A stretch of 64,000 nt of DNA from assembly GCF_000247815.1 (NCBI RefSeq), contig NC_021678.1, positions 9,570,371 through 9,634,370 on the forward strand. The letters run 5' to 3'. Of the stretch, positions 39,589-52,259 are shown piece by piece (the stretch's first letter is position 1; each line of letters begins with the position of its first letter). The position numbers and the translations under genes are program-made. Below the pieces are notes generated by a model. It was given only the letters and a program-made list of their open reading frames with translations, ran no database searches and was not told the origin of the DNA. Source of the DNA: Ficedula albicollis (taxonomy: Eukaryota > Chordata > Aves > Passeriformes > Muscicapidae).

Positions 39589-39934
39589 AGGTCTCTCTAA
39601 TTTTTGGAGGATGCAGCCTCCTTTTTATCCTAATTCCCCAGCTGCATTTCCCTGTCTCTTTCCCCATTGGCTGAGGTACTTGAGAGGCACAGACTTCCAA
39701 GAACACCTGATTCCTAAGATTCCCATCTCATTCATAACCCTACCTTTTAATTTTTAATTCTAGGTCTCTCTAATTTTTGGAGGATGCAGCCTCCTTTTTA
39801 TCCTAATTCCCCAGCTGCATTTCCCTGTCTCTTTCCCCATTGGCTGAGGTACTTGAGAGGCACAGACTTCCAAGAACACCTGATTCCTAAGATTCCCATC
39901 TCATTCATAACCCTACCTTTTAATTTTTAATTCT
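39589..39934. repeat. Perfect 173-bp tandem duplication
   Basis: Units 39589-39761 and 39762-39934 are identical as read. Each contains the minus-strand CCAAT and TATA-like elements of the probable LTR (second set at 39839-39843 and 39794-39803), so the presumed promoter is present twice. Confidence 0.98.
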
Positions 39935-40009
39935 TATGAAATTTTTGGGTTTCCCCCTTGGTTTCTTTCATCTTTCAATATCCAATTTCATTTATCAGCA
40001 AACCTACAC

Positions 40010-40049
40010 TTTGTTTGTAAAGGCAGATCTTTGTTTGTAATGGCAGATA
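40010..40049. repeat. 20-bp tandem duplication
   Basis: TTTGTTTGTAAAGGCAGATC is followed directly by a near copy with TAATGGCAGATA. It lies within the presumed U3 of the LTR. Confidence 0.85.
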
Positions 40050-40210
40050 TCTTTTTTTCCATTCATCAATCAGTGGAATCCTTCCCATTGTTTCTTTTGT
40101 CTCTCAGTGCTGGTTTGATCTACCAGCAGACCCATAGCTTGTTTGTAAAGACAAATCCATCATTCTTCTCACTCCCAATCTTGCCCATGGATCAAGAGCT
40201 CTCACACTGA

Positions 40211-43200
40211 CTTCTTAGGGATTTTTAGAAATCAGTCCTATTAGTGTCTTATGGACACCAAAGCCTATGTACTTCTACATCAGATCTTCAGAGAAGCACC
40301 TGTTCTTGCAAGAGGTGGTTGCACCTTCAGCTTCCCCATGATCAGGCAGGAGACCAACTAGCACAGGCTGTTACACTCTCCAAAATACATGGGCTTCATA
40401 GATCACAGCAGTTTATTCTGTTAGATCCCAGAACTCCAACCTTCACATTTCAGCCTAGGGGACAGTCACATGAAGCCACAACAAAGACACAGGACATCTC
40501 TACTTGTTTATGTAGTTGGGATTTGGAGAAAAGAGAGCTTTGTTTGTTACAAAGTGGCATCCACAAAAGAACCACAATAGACCAGGCATGTTCTTGAAGA
40601 CAGATGCAGAAAGAGATAAGGATATATTCCTATCAAATAATCAAACAGATCCCCTTATGAAGTCAGTAAAGATGATATCTGTCAGAGAGGAACAGTGCTT
40701 TTGTGCTTAAGAGTTGAGTAAGGAATTCGTAGACCAGGAAAATGAAGAAGAAATTGCAATGAATCCAACTGGGAGCTGCTGTTATGGAAATAACCTCCAT
40801 GGCTCCCCAGTCAAGGTGCTAAGAACATCTGCTTTATGTCTCCTGAGCTTAACAAACCCATCAGTGATCGCTGCCTTGCAGGCAGGAGCAGCTGCAAAAC
40901 CTGAAGCAAGGGGGTGGGAGAGGAGAAAAGAAGCAGCAAGAGTGAGATTGGTCCAGAAATGCTTCCCCAGTGAGAGACTGAGCAGACAGCCCCATGTGGT
41001 TTGTGCTGTCCTGGGAAAGGGTCAGGTGGCCAACAGAGGAAAGGGTTTGGAGGGAGGCTGTGCAGTCACATCACTGCCTCATACCCTAGCGGACGTGCCA
41101 GCCCAGAAGACTGCTTCCTTCTGCAGAGATAATAAAACCCTTTGTGCAATTTTCAAGTCTTAAGACTCTGACCCTGTCCTAGACCTGCCTGGAAAGTTCA
41201 CAGTACCCAGGTCTTTTTAAACCTTAGCTGTTCTATGGAAACAATGATCTGTCTCATGGGTGTCACAAACAGCCATGGCTTGTGTGATACAGCCCTTTTT
41301 CCAACAGAAGCTGGAGGACATAAATAATTTCAGCCAATGAACACCTGCCAAGTTATATCTGGTGTGGTGTTGGCACTAATCCAAACTGTTTTTTTGAACT
41401 GGTGGCCTACAGGTGAAAATCTCTGCATCCCCCTGTGCTGAGCTATCCACTTGCTCAGATTCAATATTTCATGTTCCCCACGGTGTTGGTGTTCATGCAA
41501 TATTTAATGGACGTGTACAGTGCTTTGCAGATCACAGCACATCACGGATTTCTGCACAAATAATGTAAACCATGACCACATGAAAGATCTAATGCCATGC
41601 TTGTAAAATGCATGCTTTTACTGCATGTAAAATGAACCCTATGGAATTATAAAACAATGTGCCTTAGTGCAGACAGGCTAAGCCAGAGTGCAGCAGGTCT
41701 AGCTTGCATTTAGTGTTTACATCTGAGTGTTGTGGAGTCACCATCCCCAAACTGGCAGGTTTTAACTTGACATTTTGCTTAAATCTTACAAGAAAGGACT
41801 TGTAAGGGGGTACAACAACATCCGCTGCTTGCTCATAAGAAAGGGGTCAGCAGTGAGAGTTATGCTGTGGTTACATTTTTATCACAAACCAAGGCTGTGG
41901 TTCCCATTCAAATTAGTAGGAATTCAGCAAAAATCTCTCCAAAAGCAATTTTATGATGCTGTGATTATTCTTTCATGTTCTTACTCCCTTTGTGATTATG
42001 ATCATCACTGGCTCCAGGCAGCTGATAAAGGATTTGTTCAACATCATCTGTTGGAACCACTTTTGGAGGAAAGGCAAGACTTTGATTACCTTTTTCATTT
42101 TATTGTACTGAAAAGCATGTTCTTCTACGAAAAGTTCAGATTTTTGCCCAAATGAATTTTTTTTACAGCCAAACCTTTCAAAATTTTGCATCTGACTAGA
42201 CCAAAGTAGCAGATTTATCCAGTGATTTTTTTTTTTTTTCTATAGAGACCAAAAAACCTCTCATATGCATCCTGGATACATTCCTTTCTATGAGGCACTG
42301 TGAAAGAAGATAATCCTAATGCTTTCCCTATATCTACGTTTTTGCTTGGTTTTTTTTTTTTTTAATTTCCCTGTTTTTAATTAGCCATAAAAATTAGATG
42401 TGTTTTTGTAACAACAAGAACTTGGTTTGGGTTTCTAGAAAAGACTATCATCAGGACTACTGTTATGACTATGAAGTCCAGGGGCAAGGAATGGCAAGGA
42501 ATAAAAGAGAAGAGATACAGCTCCTTTACTGTTCATCCCAGTAAATCCACTTTTCATATTTTCCCCTAACCATCAGAGCAGCTGTAATTGAAATTATTTT
42601 TAATTTTTCACCTTAGTTCAGTTACACCCAAAAGCTGCTCTCTGTTCAATGCTGGCAGGTGCTTGCTTCAGTGAAATAGGACATTGCAGGCAGGAGGGCA
42701 AGCAGGGCAGAATGATTTGCACTGCTTCTCTAATGTGAGGGGACAAAACCCTTTCTTCCAGCAAGTTTTAACCCTCTATGGGTAACATTTTACTTACTGT
42801 GCTCTGTGCAGAGAAAAGGTGATGTAACATTAATTTTCTGTGTTGCTATATCTGTGGACAGGTTCCCATTTTCCAACTGAAAAGCAGCAAACAAAAGAAG
42901 AAACAGTGAACATCTAAACCCTTGGAGTTAGTTAAAAACTTGGTGGCAGAAAGAAAGGAATCAAAATCTTCACTTCATCCCAAAAACCTCTCTGACTGCT
43001 GAAAAAAATCCTCACCAAACAAAAACCCGCTGGCTTGATAGAGTCACAGAAAGGAATGACCACAGCATGAATGCTGTAACAAACCCGGGGTTTATACAGT
43101 ACAGGAACATTAATAGCACATTTAGTGAAAAGGTATACATTGCACTGGGCACAGGATTTGCTGCTGCACACCACGGGGGACTAATCTACCCCTTGTAATA

Positions 43201-46200
43201 GCAAGTGCTGAACACCGAGGAAGATTTTGTCACCCAAAGCAACTGTAGCAGGTAATAACACAGCAGAAGTATGAATGCTGATGCAAATCCTAACTGTAAA
43301 AACCTATTTGCAACAGAGAGTGAAGCACAGAAGAGCTAACAAGGCCATTAAGAGGATGTCATGCTAACCTCCTCCCAATCTTCTCACAAACCTTTCTCAG
43401 CCAGCTGTCTCATCTGGCAAGCACGACGAGAATTCAGCTCCTGCTTTCGGTCTGCTGACAGAGATCTCGGTTTCCTGGAAATATCTTTCTGAGGATCTGT
43501 GAAGCACATAATCCCCCAAGGCCTCCCCCCAGCCCTCCCCTGGCCAGCCCTTCCAGCAGAGTGGGCACAGTGATGGGGTGTGTGTAAGGAGCCAGACAGC
43601 AGCTCTGTCTCGCAGGATAAACACCCAGCAGCTTTGCTGCCAGGGATGCCAGCAGCACCTGTGTTGGGACTGGCAGCAGGGGGAACAACACTGCCTCCAC
43701 AGAGTTTAGGAGTGTGTCAGCTGCCCTCCACTGACAGCCAGTCCACTGAGATAAACCTTTAATAGCTTCTCAGAGAAGCTGTGTCCTCACACAGCAAGGA
43801 CCCACAGAAGCACTCCCACAGGATCATGGCTATTTGATGAGTATTAGCAATGATTCCATTTGATGCTAAATAAAACTTAGGCCTCTGAGGACAAACCATG
43901 GTCATATAATTGTGGAAAGTGAGATCTCTTTCCCCTTGCAGTAAAGGATCATGTAATTATTGCAAGCACAAATTAAAACTTAAATAATTGATAATATTAT
44001 TACTAAAGAGCTATATATAGCAATGTCAAGAGGCCAAGAAAATCTGGCAGTAATAGAATTAAGCATGTCTAAGGAGCAGCACTAAGCAATCTTCCCACAC
44101 ACGTACCCAAAACAAACAATGCCTGACCCAGAGACATCTCTAGCACAGGAAATGGTGTGGGAGAGAACAGAATAATGTTAAATAAGGAATAGGGCCACAT
44201 GGCCTGAAGCTGTACACCAGAAGAGCCACAAGCAGCTCAGCTGCATGAAGTGAAGGTGGGGATTTGTGCCATGCAAAGCAGTGGAACTACTGAGAACTGT
44301 AATGAGAGCAAAGGACATTTTATAACGTTCAGAGTGGAATGGGAATTTCAGCTATGGGTACAAAATGAGCACAAGAGCATCCTGTCCACTGCTGTAGGGC
44401 TTTAGTACATGAATAGTTGGGTAGTGCTGACAACAGGCCAGCACAGCAACAAGGTGGCATTAATGACTAAATCCTCTGGAGGAGGGGAAAGCACAGCAAT
44501 GGCCACAGAGGTCATCAACAGGGTGTTGGCAATACACCTGGTAATGAGAGGTCAATCAGCAGCTGTCAAAGCAGAAATATTCAACATGCCTCCTGCTGTT
44601 TCAAAACCACAGCAGTACTGGCCAAAAGCTAAGAACACTCACTGACCCCAAAGCTCTTGTGTCTCTCAGAACACTCCTCCCTTGCTCAGGAATTACTTCC
44701 CCTGCTTTGTATCCTATGACTCCAGTCCAGTTTTATGACATCAGAAGTCTGATAGTGAAAGCTTTTTTCCCTTGATGCAAGGCTCTTTCTCTGCCTGGCA
44801 TTCATAAGTGATTACATATGGAATGAAAGCTCTTGGGAGTGGGGAGAGGTACAAAAAATTCTCTTATTGGAGATCATCGTGAAAAATTTACATGGGAACT
44901 TAAAGCAGTGCTGCTCAAACCCAAGCTCCTGTCACTATTAAAAAGAATTACTATTTAATGAGCTTCTGTTTTCTTTAATGGTGTGAGATTAAGGCTGCTT
45001 GCCATCAGGTGAATACTAATAGACAATTTTTAAGCAAATGAGGCCCTCATTCCCTTAATTTTAATAAATGATGGAATAAAACATGCTTTCTTATTTTCCA
45101 CTTTGTTAAGCAGAAGCTTCACTGCAGACTCCTTGCTTCACAACTGAAAGCATTTGGGCTTACTTTGTACCTTTCCCTTTAGGGTTTTATTTGGAGAAAA
45201 AGATTTATGATAAAAATTGAAAAGAAACATTATGGCGAAACAATTAACTGCACAGAAAGCTCCTTTCAGTTAAAATACTGTGCTGCAGTGTGTGAACTGA
45301 GGGAGAACGAGAGAAATCAGCCTTGCTCAGAGCAAATGTGAGGCTGACAGGTGAAGCTTGGTGGTGTGGGTTGTGAGCAAGTTGCTGTGAGAAAAGATGG
45401 AGGGGAGGTTTCCAGCACATTAGCTGAACCATGGGAACTGCCTGTGCTCACCTCCTCCAGAGGTAAACGTGTAGCTTGCCCCCAGGTGAAAATGGATCTT
45501 GCCATTTCCAGCACACAGAGAGTCACTGCCTTGAAAGAAGCACCTGAAGGCAAATAATGAGGTAAATCAGCAGAAGCTTATGAAGGATTCCTCCCAAGGC
45601 CTGTTGATGGCAGAAGTTATGAATATACTTGTTTAGAAATCGAATATGTGGACTAATGATTATCCTGAAGCAGGAACTGGGCTTTAAGCAATGGGTGGGT
45701 GCAGAGAGGATCTCTGAAAGCCACATAGGAATTACAGCCTAGGGAAGATGGAATCAGGATGCAAAGGGGAATAGAACATACTCAGCTGATGGATTGGACA
45801 AAAAAACTTCGCAGCAGCAGTTTGGGGAACAATGTATTTGGTGAGAACAAAGAAAATAGAGTTGTAGCAAACAAAAATACAAAGAGAAGGGCAGAACTTA
45901 GAAGGAAACATGTCAGTTGTTAGGAGGCACACAGTAAGCCATCTCTTTAAGATCTTACAGAATAAGTATCTGCAGCATCTGAAGCATTCTGTATCAAATT
46001 ATATCTAATTAAAATTTAAATAAAAGGAAGGATGCTGGTATTTTAAAATAGAAGGCTTAAAAGAAGGAAGGCTTAAAAGAGGGCAATTAAGAATTCCCTG
46101 TTAGCCATCATCAGCTAGAGCTGCTGGAGAGGACACACAAGGGATGGTAGATTTTGACTCGGACTGATTGAATCATATATATCACATATATATCACAATG

Positions 46201-46680
46201 GGCAGTCTCAATCATCTGCACAGGTACTGTAACTGAAGTTATATTTGTAGAGGAGAAAAAGAGGAAATGAAAGTCAGAACCTGCTGAAAACTATGCGAAA
46301 GTTTGATGGGTTAAGCAGCACTTCTGTATTGTGCAAAGCCTAAGCACAACTGCATTCAGCCCTTTAGTATCCTAAGCCTAAATGCCAGAATTTGTATACA
46401 ACTGCAGCTAAATTAATTGGGCTGACAGAAAACATATGAGATTTTTTTCAATTTTGCATGTAATTACATTTCCCTTTAACCCATTTCTTCCTCATATAAT
46501 TGTATTATTCCAAAGTCAAAACATAATAAAAATTTATAATCAGTAAAAACACTCAGATGTCTTTTCAAATGGAAGTATTTCAGAAACAATTACATTTTGC
46601 TTTAAAAGCAGGAACATTCATTGCTCTGCTTATTATTGGTGCTCAGAGTACAACAATCATATGTTATTCAGGATACTTAC
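40211..46680. other. Non-coding stretch, no gene seen
   Basis: Over 6 kb with scattered short frames, the longest about 149 codons (40714-41163), none with recognisable domains or good paired splice sites. No transposon end was found. A 6-bp minus-strand segment at about 42797-42802 has strong acceptor and donor flanks (a microexon-like arrangement) but no other support. Confidence 0.45.
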
Positions 46681-46791
46681 TGTCCACATAGGTGCCTGGC
46701 AAATTGCTCTGAACATTTTCTAGTGCAATAATGGACAGATTACTTAAAGGTTGAGTCCAATAAATGGAACAGCGTTCTGACATGGTTTGTA
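46681..46791 (-). CDS. Candidate minus-strand exon, unrecognised gene
   Basis: On the minus strand a T-rich acceptor ending ATAAACAG precedes a 111-bp segment that ends at the strong donor ACA|GTAAGTATCC. One frame is open throughout (two bases, 36 codons, one base; phase 1 to 1) and the other two have stops. The peptide includes MSERCSIYWTQPLSNL and ENVQSNLPGTYVD, with normal protein-like composition. The ATG has an ACC just before it, so it could also be a first coding exon. I recognise no family and found no partner exon on this strand. Confidence 0.42.
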
Positions 46792-49700
46792 CTGTTTATA
46801 AAAAATTACAAACAGCTTTAAATCCCCTCCATCTAATGGTGTAGAAAGTCTTTAGACTGTGCCATGATTATCAACAGGTAGCTACATTTTTCCTTTTATA
46901 ATAAAGCTAAAAGGAACAAGCCATGAGTGAATAACAAGAGAACAATTACAATTATTGACATTTTTAATTATACAGCACTGGTTGGTAACTTACAGCCTTT
47001 TTAATTACAGGTGTTGTTTTTCTTGTTTAATTCTTTTCTGTATTAGTTTTTTGATTTAGCTGGCTGCTAATCTGCATCTGCTGGCAGGTGAAAGAGGCTG
47101 TACAGAGTGGCAAATAGGAGGGGGAATGGACACACAGGTTTTTCATAGGACTGCAAGCTTAAAACCTTAAAATGCCTCCAATAAAGTTCAGAAGCTTTCT
47201 CTCCAATATGCAGATTACAGAAGCCAATAGATCCAGCAGAGCTACAGGGCATGGATTTAGCTAGCTGATTTGAACTTGGCTTGTGTCCATATGCTTTGCT
47301 TCTCCTTCAATACTGCCTAGGGACAGCCACCCCCATTTAGAAGAATTATCACCCTTGGCTCTAATGACCCACATTCTAATTTTCAGAGAGGAACCTATTG
47401 ATTCAGTTGCTACTCCAGCAGAAGGTGTAATAGAAGACCTGCATGATTTTTTTAGCTGAGATTTTTTTTGCGCACTTGGGATCCATTAGGATTTACTAAT
47501 AAGACAAAGCCATGTAAATATACAGGGTGTAGTTTCCCCTCAGATTCCATAGGTACTTTGATATGAAAGGCTGCTTGAATGTCTGGTTTAGGTTTTCAAA
47601 AAAAAAACAAAAACCCTTCCACAGAGTTAATTTGACGGATCCTTGCCCTGTTCTCTTCATGTTTAACTGGAGACTACAGTAGTTGCCTTTATATAAATAC
47701 AAAAAATTAGAAGTAGAATGGTCATTCAGTTTTATGGTACCACAGATTACAATGAGACAATCAGTTCAAGAGGAAGAAGCACAGAAGAGCAAAACACTGC
47801 TCAGTCAGTGAGACCCCAGCCTCATCTTTACCTAGAGAGCCCTTCAGATCCCAACCCAGACCCATACAACCTGAGACACAGAGATAATTTGACACTTGAA
47901 TTTTCTTCCCCTACAGTTTTGCATTTTGTCTGAAGGTTCAGAGCTTGTCCTACTAATTTTGCCCTGTGTTTCAGAAATCCTTCATAATTTCTGCAAGCAA
48001 GACTTTACAGCAGCTTTTGAAGCTCCCCTTAATTTCCAGAGCTGATCGGGAGGGAAGCTGACCCTGCAGGTATTAACTGGCAATTTGGATTAAAATGCCT
48101 CATTTAAAGAAATTACTCCATGGGTGAATGGTTACCTTGCAGGAAGACAAAAATAAACGGAAGGACCATTGAGCTGGCATATGTTTGTGACCTGCAATAG
48201 AAGATCCCTGGAAATAATTGCAAAAAATAGCAAAAATAAACCTCCTTTGCAAAAGCAGCAGGATGAACACCAGTCATATCTGTGGTTTAATTCCAGGTTA
48301 CACAGGGACCAGACTCTTTCCTCCTTATTGGAGAGAGCTGTGAGAGCCTGCTTATTTTAAATTCACAGACTTCAGGAGGAAGGCTTGAGATCATTTTAGC
48401 ATGAAGATTAAAAGTGAAGCGAAAAAGAATAATATTCAGATGGTTTGCTCTTCCTTTTTCTAACACAGTTTCCCCTTTGCACTATAGAAGTGAGGTACAC
48501 AATGAGGGAGTGACAATAGCCAGACTATTTTTCAATAAATTTACAACTTATGTACACAAGGCACACAAAATGGAAAGGGGAATGCTTCATTTCCATTTTG
48601 AAGGATGGTCATACAGGGACTAGGAGATTCAGCAATTTGTTCCGAAAGAGCCTGTGCTGCAGAGCAGGAAAATACTCCAGAAATCTCATGCTCATCCTCT
48701 CTTTCTCGATGATTAATAATACTATCCTGTTAAAAATTTAAAAATTGCTTTTCAAGGGCACCTGCTCAATATCCTGGCTTCCATCTATTTTTAACATGCA
48801 TGTGAAAGGAAACAGTTTCAGCACTGAAATGAGGATGAAATCCATCACCAAGAAGGGTTGGTGGAAAGTAATCACAGAGCTATCTTTGGTTAGGATTGTC
48901 AGATCCACACTTGCAGGGCTCATGCGTTGAGGAAAGCCCTGTAATGTCATTTTGGGTCTACATCTTACCTGCTCTGCTCCCCAGAAGTAGCTCCTAAGCA
49001 AGGTGGTTGCTCAGAGATCCTATTCACAGGGAAGGATATCTTGGTATGGCATAACTCGTGGGTGTGCTGTCAAAAAACTAACCCTGCTGCAAAACATGTT
49101 ACAGACAGTTCTGCACCTTTTCCAACCAAAAAAAAACCCAAAAAACAAACAAAAAAGGTACATTTCTTCTAACACAAATCTCTTTTAAACTACAGTTTCC
49201 CATGCCTGCAGAAAAGGCACCTGGTACTTCATTTAGAAGGTCCAATCAGGTGCAGAAAATGGAAAAAAATTCCTGGGTTTCCCAACACAATTAATCCCTA
49301 GTGAATCTTCCTGAGTAGCTTTCTTTTTGGCAGGTAATTAAGACTTTTAGCAAATTACTCATGTGCTCCGGTTATAAATGTCATTTATTTTATAAGCCTT
49401 TTTTCAAAACTGGCAAATAATTCTAAAGAGATGCCATGAAGAGGGTGGATGGTGAGGAGACAGTAGAATAAAAAAGGTTTGACAGTTTCTGAAGGGAAAG
49501 CGCAGGGAGTGCTACAGGCAGGAAACCAAAGAGAGAGGAGGGAAAGAAAGACTGCAGAGCAACAGAGGGATATAGTGGAGGAAACTGGAGAACAGAGAAA
49601 ACATGACATGAAAATGGAGTAAACAGTAAGACAACAAGGCTGTTCCCAGTATCCCTGCCCATACTAGCCATCAAAACAAAAGGGGTTGTTTCAAGCTCCA

Positions 49701-50499
49701 CAAGTTCACATTAGTCTTTCCTGCAACCATCATGCCCATTTTGAGCACAAGGCTCTATTTCCCTTTATCCCACCCCCATTTTGACTTTTCTATGAAGTTT
49801 TTCCCGAGGGATCCTAGGGATGCTTCTCCAGTTTAGGAGTGCTCCTTTACAGCCCTCACAGAGGCCTCAGTCTCACTGACTCTAAATAATGCTGGGAGAC
49901 ACATTGCAGTAAGTAGGAAAGGCACGAGAGACCTCAGAGACCCACGGGTTTTTTTCTATACATGTACATAGTCTTTTTTTTTTTTTTAATGCATTAATCC
50001 ATTAAAAAGGGATTTAAGCAAAATAAATGCTCTTGCACTTTTTAAAGCAGTTTACACTACTAACTTTTTGTCTCTGACCATTTCATTGCTCCATTTATGA
50101 TTCTTTTACCACCTATAAAACTCAAACTTTTTTAATAAAACACTTGAGTTCCAGAAAAAGGGTTTTTATCTCCTCAATGAATAAAGTTTCTCTAATCCAA
50201 TTTACAAAACTCAAAATTAAGCCTATAAATGTATTGTGGGTGTTTGATGATGTTTGTCTGCTTTATTAGTCATGTAATACAGCACTGCAATGTTTTTTCA
50301 CCTTGGATTTTGAAGTACTCTCCTTGGACTTTAACTGCTTGCTGATGGGTTTGGGATTGCAGTGCTTCTCCCCCTCCTGCCAGACCTGGGCCAAGCTCAA
50401 ACTTTGGCAGATGGTTTGAGACCAGTGCTTTCAGGAGGGAGGTGTCCCCAAAGCTGGGGGTGCATCTCATCACTGAGCATTACTGCTGTGCCCAGCAGC
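46792..50499. other. Non-coding stretch, no gene seen
   Basis: AT-rich with short open frames. A minus-strand GTAAGATG donor-like site near 48965 has no good acceptor at exon distance. No repeat family was recognised. Confidence 0.45.
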
Positions 50500-50556
50500 A
50501 CCACAGAATATTCTGAGCTGGGAGGGACCACAAAGGATCATGGAGTCCAGTTCTCA
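50500..50556 (-). mobile_element. CR1 3'-end scrap, minus strand
   Basis: The minus strand reads as the final 50 bp or so of a CR1 element: CTCCATGATCCTTTGTGGTC followed by CCTCCCAGCTCAGAATATTC and TGTGG. Only the extreme 3' end is left, typical of severe 5' truncation. Confidence 0.75.
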
Positions 50557-51349
50557 GTAATTCTTAAGTCCAATTCTTAAATGTCTTAACTACCACAAAT
50601 TCACAGATCCTGGAAGACCCCAAATCAGGAATGTCCTGATCTGCAGCTCAATGTGTACAGCCAGCTTTGCACTCCACCAACCCTTGGCTTGTCTGTGCTG
50701 GGCCATGGCACAAAACATGCCATAAAACCCAAGTCACTGGCTGCCTGCAATCGCTGAGGGCTCACCCAGCCACCACTCTGGTGTCCCAAGCTTGGCTCCT
50801 GCTGGTAGCAGGGAGATCTCCACTCTTCCCAAGGGCTCCTACACCTCTCTGCAGGATGAACCAACACATTCCTCTAAATTGGCAGCAGCTTGGGTACTGG
50901 GTGTGATGCTTCTTACGTGTTCAATTTTAATTTTTTTCGCTCTGTAAGTCAGAGTCACTATTTTGAAATATTTTTCTTGGAAAAAAAATAAGCAGCAAAA
51001 AATCGTGATCTCTTGTTTAGGTTGGAAAGCTAGACTGGATCTCCACCAACCTTATACACTTTGTTTATTTTCCCCTCAGAAAACAGATAAAAGATGTGCT
51101 ACAGAAATGGAAGACCAGCAATATTCTGTGCCAAAGCCTTTGGGGAAGGTTGTATTTCAGCAGTTTTGAAGTGCTCCAAGTGCTCTGCACGTGCACCTGC
51201 TGGGCAGCCAGCCCCCAGGTGCTCCAGAACTGACCACTGGCTCCAGAACTGTGGGGGATTGCTCCCCTCACGTCCCACTCAGTGAGAAAAAGCCCTGTGT
51301 GCTGCTGGAGCCAGGAGCAAACTAGCAGGTCTCCATTATCACTTTAGGT

Positions 51350-51911
51350 TGTGGGAAATAGAAAAGGTATAGAACTCTCAGAAAGCTGTGTGAAAACAAG
51401 TCTCAAGATGGAGAAATGCAAGAATGCTGAAGATTCAAGGACAAGAAACAACAGGGCTGTGAGCAGTGTAAGTCTCAAGATGAAGAAATGCAAGAATGCT
51501 GAAGATTCAAAGACAAGAAACAACAGGGCTGTGAGCAGTGTAAAGACAGGCCTATGGAAATTTTGTTAAGCAAGATAGTAGACATATGTAAACTTAATAA
51601 TGAAACTTTATCCATTGTTTTAAGCTTTTACAAGCTTAAACATTGTTCAAAGCAAGATGTACATGTAGCTTTTTTAACTTGCCTGAGCAAATGCTTGTCA
51701 GCTTTTATTATTATAAGTAATATTATTTTTGTATTATTATAAAGTTGTTTAAAGACTTTGTAACAAAGATAACTTCATCTGCTGTTGCAAGCAGCTGAAG
51801 CTGCTCTATTTCCCTTGCCTGTTTCTGTAAAATGAGACTAATGACTGTGATGGAATGAATAAAGACTTTGACACAGCTGTTCCAGCAGACCCATCCCATT
51901 GTTTGTGTACA
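51350..51911 (+). mobile_element. Probable endogenous-retrovirus LTR, plus strand
   Basis: The segment begins TGTGGGAAATAG and can end TTTGTGTACA (51911), giving TG...CA ends over about 560 bp. A TATA-like ATTATAAAG lies at 51735-51743 and AATAAA at 51858-51863, about 50 bp before the presumed end. A 72-bp duplication lies in the presumed U3. No target-site duplication was found; the right flank has been reshuffled by the 217-bp-period duplication at 51870-52259. The family is not identified with certainty. Confidence 0.45.
51398..51541. repeat. 72-bp tandem duplication
   Basis: Units beginning AAGTCTCAAGATG at 51398 and 51470 differ at two positions (70 of 72). It sits in the upstream part of the probable LTR, where enhancer-like duplications are common in retroviruses. 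It keeps the reading frame, but no gene is claimed. Confidence 0.97.
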
Positions 51912-52259
51912 TAGATATATGTAAACCAAAGAGAAAAAAATATCCCAGGAAAACCCAACAGCAGGTGTTTTGAAAGCCAGCTTGAATCCTTAAAGAAATG
52001 TGTTGACTCCTATCCTGAGGTCAGAAGGACCTCAGCAAGTACGGAGACAGCTCTTCCAGCAGACCCATCCCATTGTTTGTGTACATGACACAGCTGTTCC
52101 AGCAGACCCATCCCATTGTTTGTGTACATAGATATATGTAAACCAAAGAGAAAAAAATATCCCAGGAAAACCCAACAGCAGGTGTTTTGAAAGCCAGCTT
52201 GAATCCTTAAAGAAATGTGTTGACTCCTATCCTGAGGTCAGAAGGACCTCAGCAAGTAC
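51870..52259. repeat. Nested duplication: 173-bp unit twice plus 44-bp partial copy
   Basis: A 173-bp segment beginning GACACAGCTGTTCCAGCAGA occurs at 51870-52042 and 52087-52259 with no differences as read. Between them (52043-52086) is a third, partial copy of its first 43 bp with changes at the start (GGAGACAGCTCTTCC). The short core carrying CCCATTGTTTGTGTACAT is thus present three times. The first unit overlaps the 3' end of the probable LTR. Confidence 0.96.

Larger units (their letters stand above)
39487..40210 (-). mobile_element. Probable endogenous-retrovirus LTR, minus strand
   Basis: Read on the minus strand, a CCAAT box (39666-39670), a TATA-like GGATAAAAAG (39621-39630) and a polyadenylation signal AATAAA (39549-39554) follow in LTR order, and the 3' edge is TCCTGACA at 39487. 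The other edge is not certain; TGTGAGAGCTC at about 40195-40206 is one candidate. No matching target-site duplication was found. The promoter part is tandemly duplicated (39589-39934) and a 20-bp direct repeat sits at 40010-40049. I cannot name the family. It could instead be an unrelated AT-rich segment with chance signals. Confidence 0.5.

Noticed and set aside
42797..42802. Six-base minus-strand microexon-like AGCACA between good splice signals
   Set aside because: Such arrangements are frequent by chance and no neighbouring exon was found.
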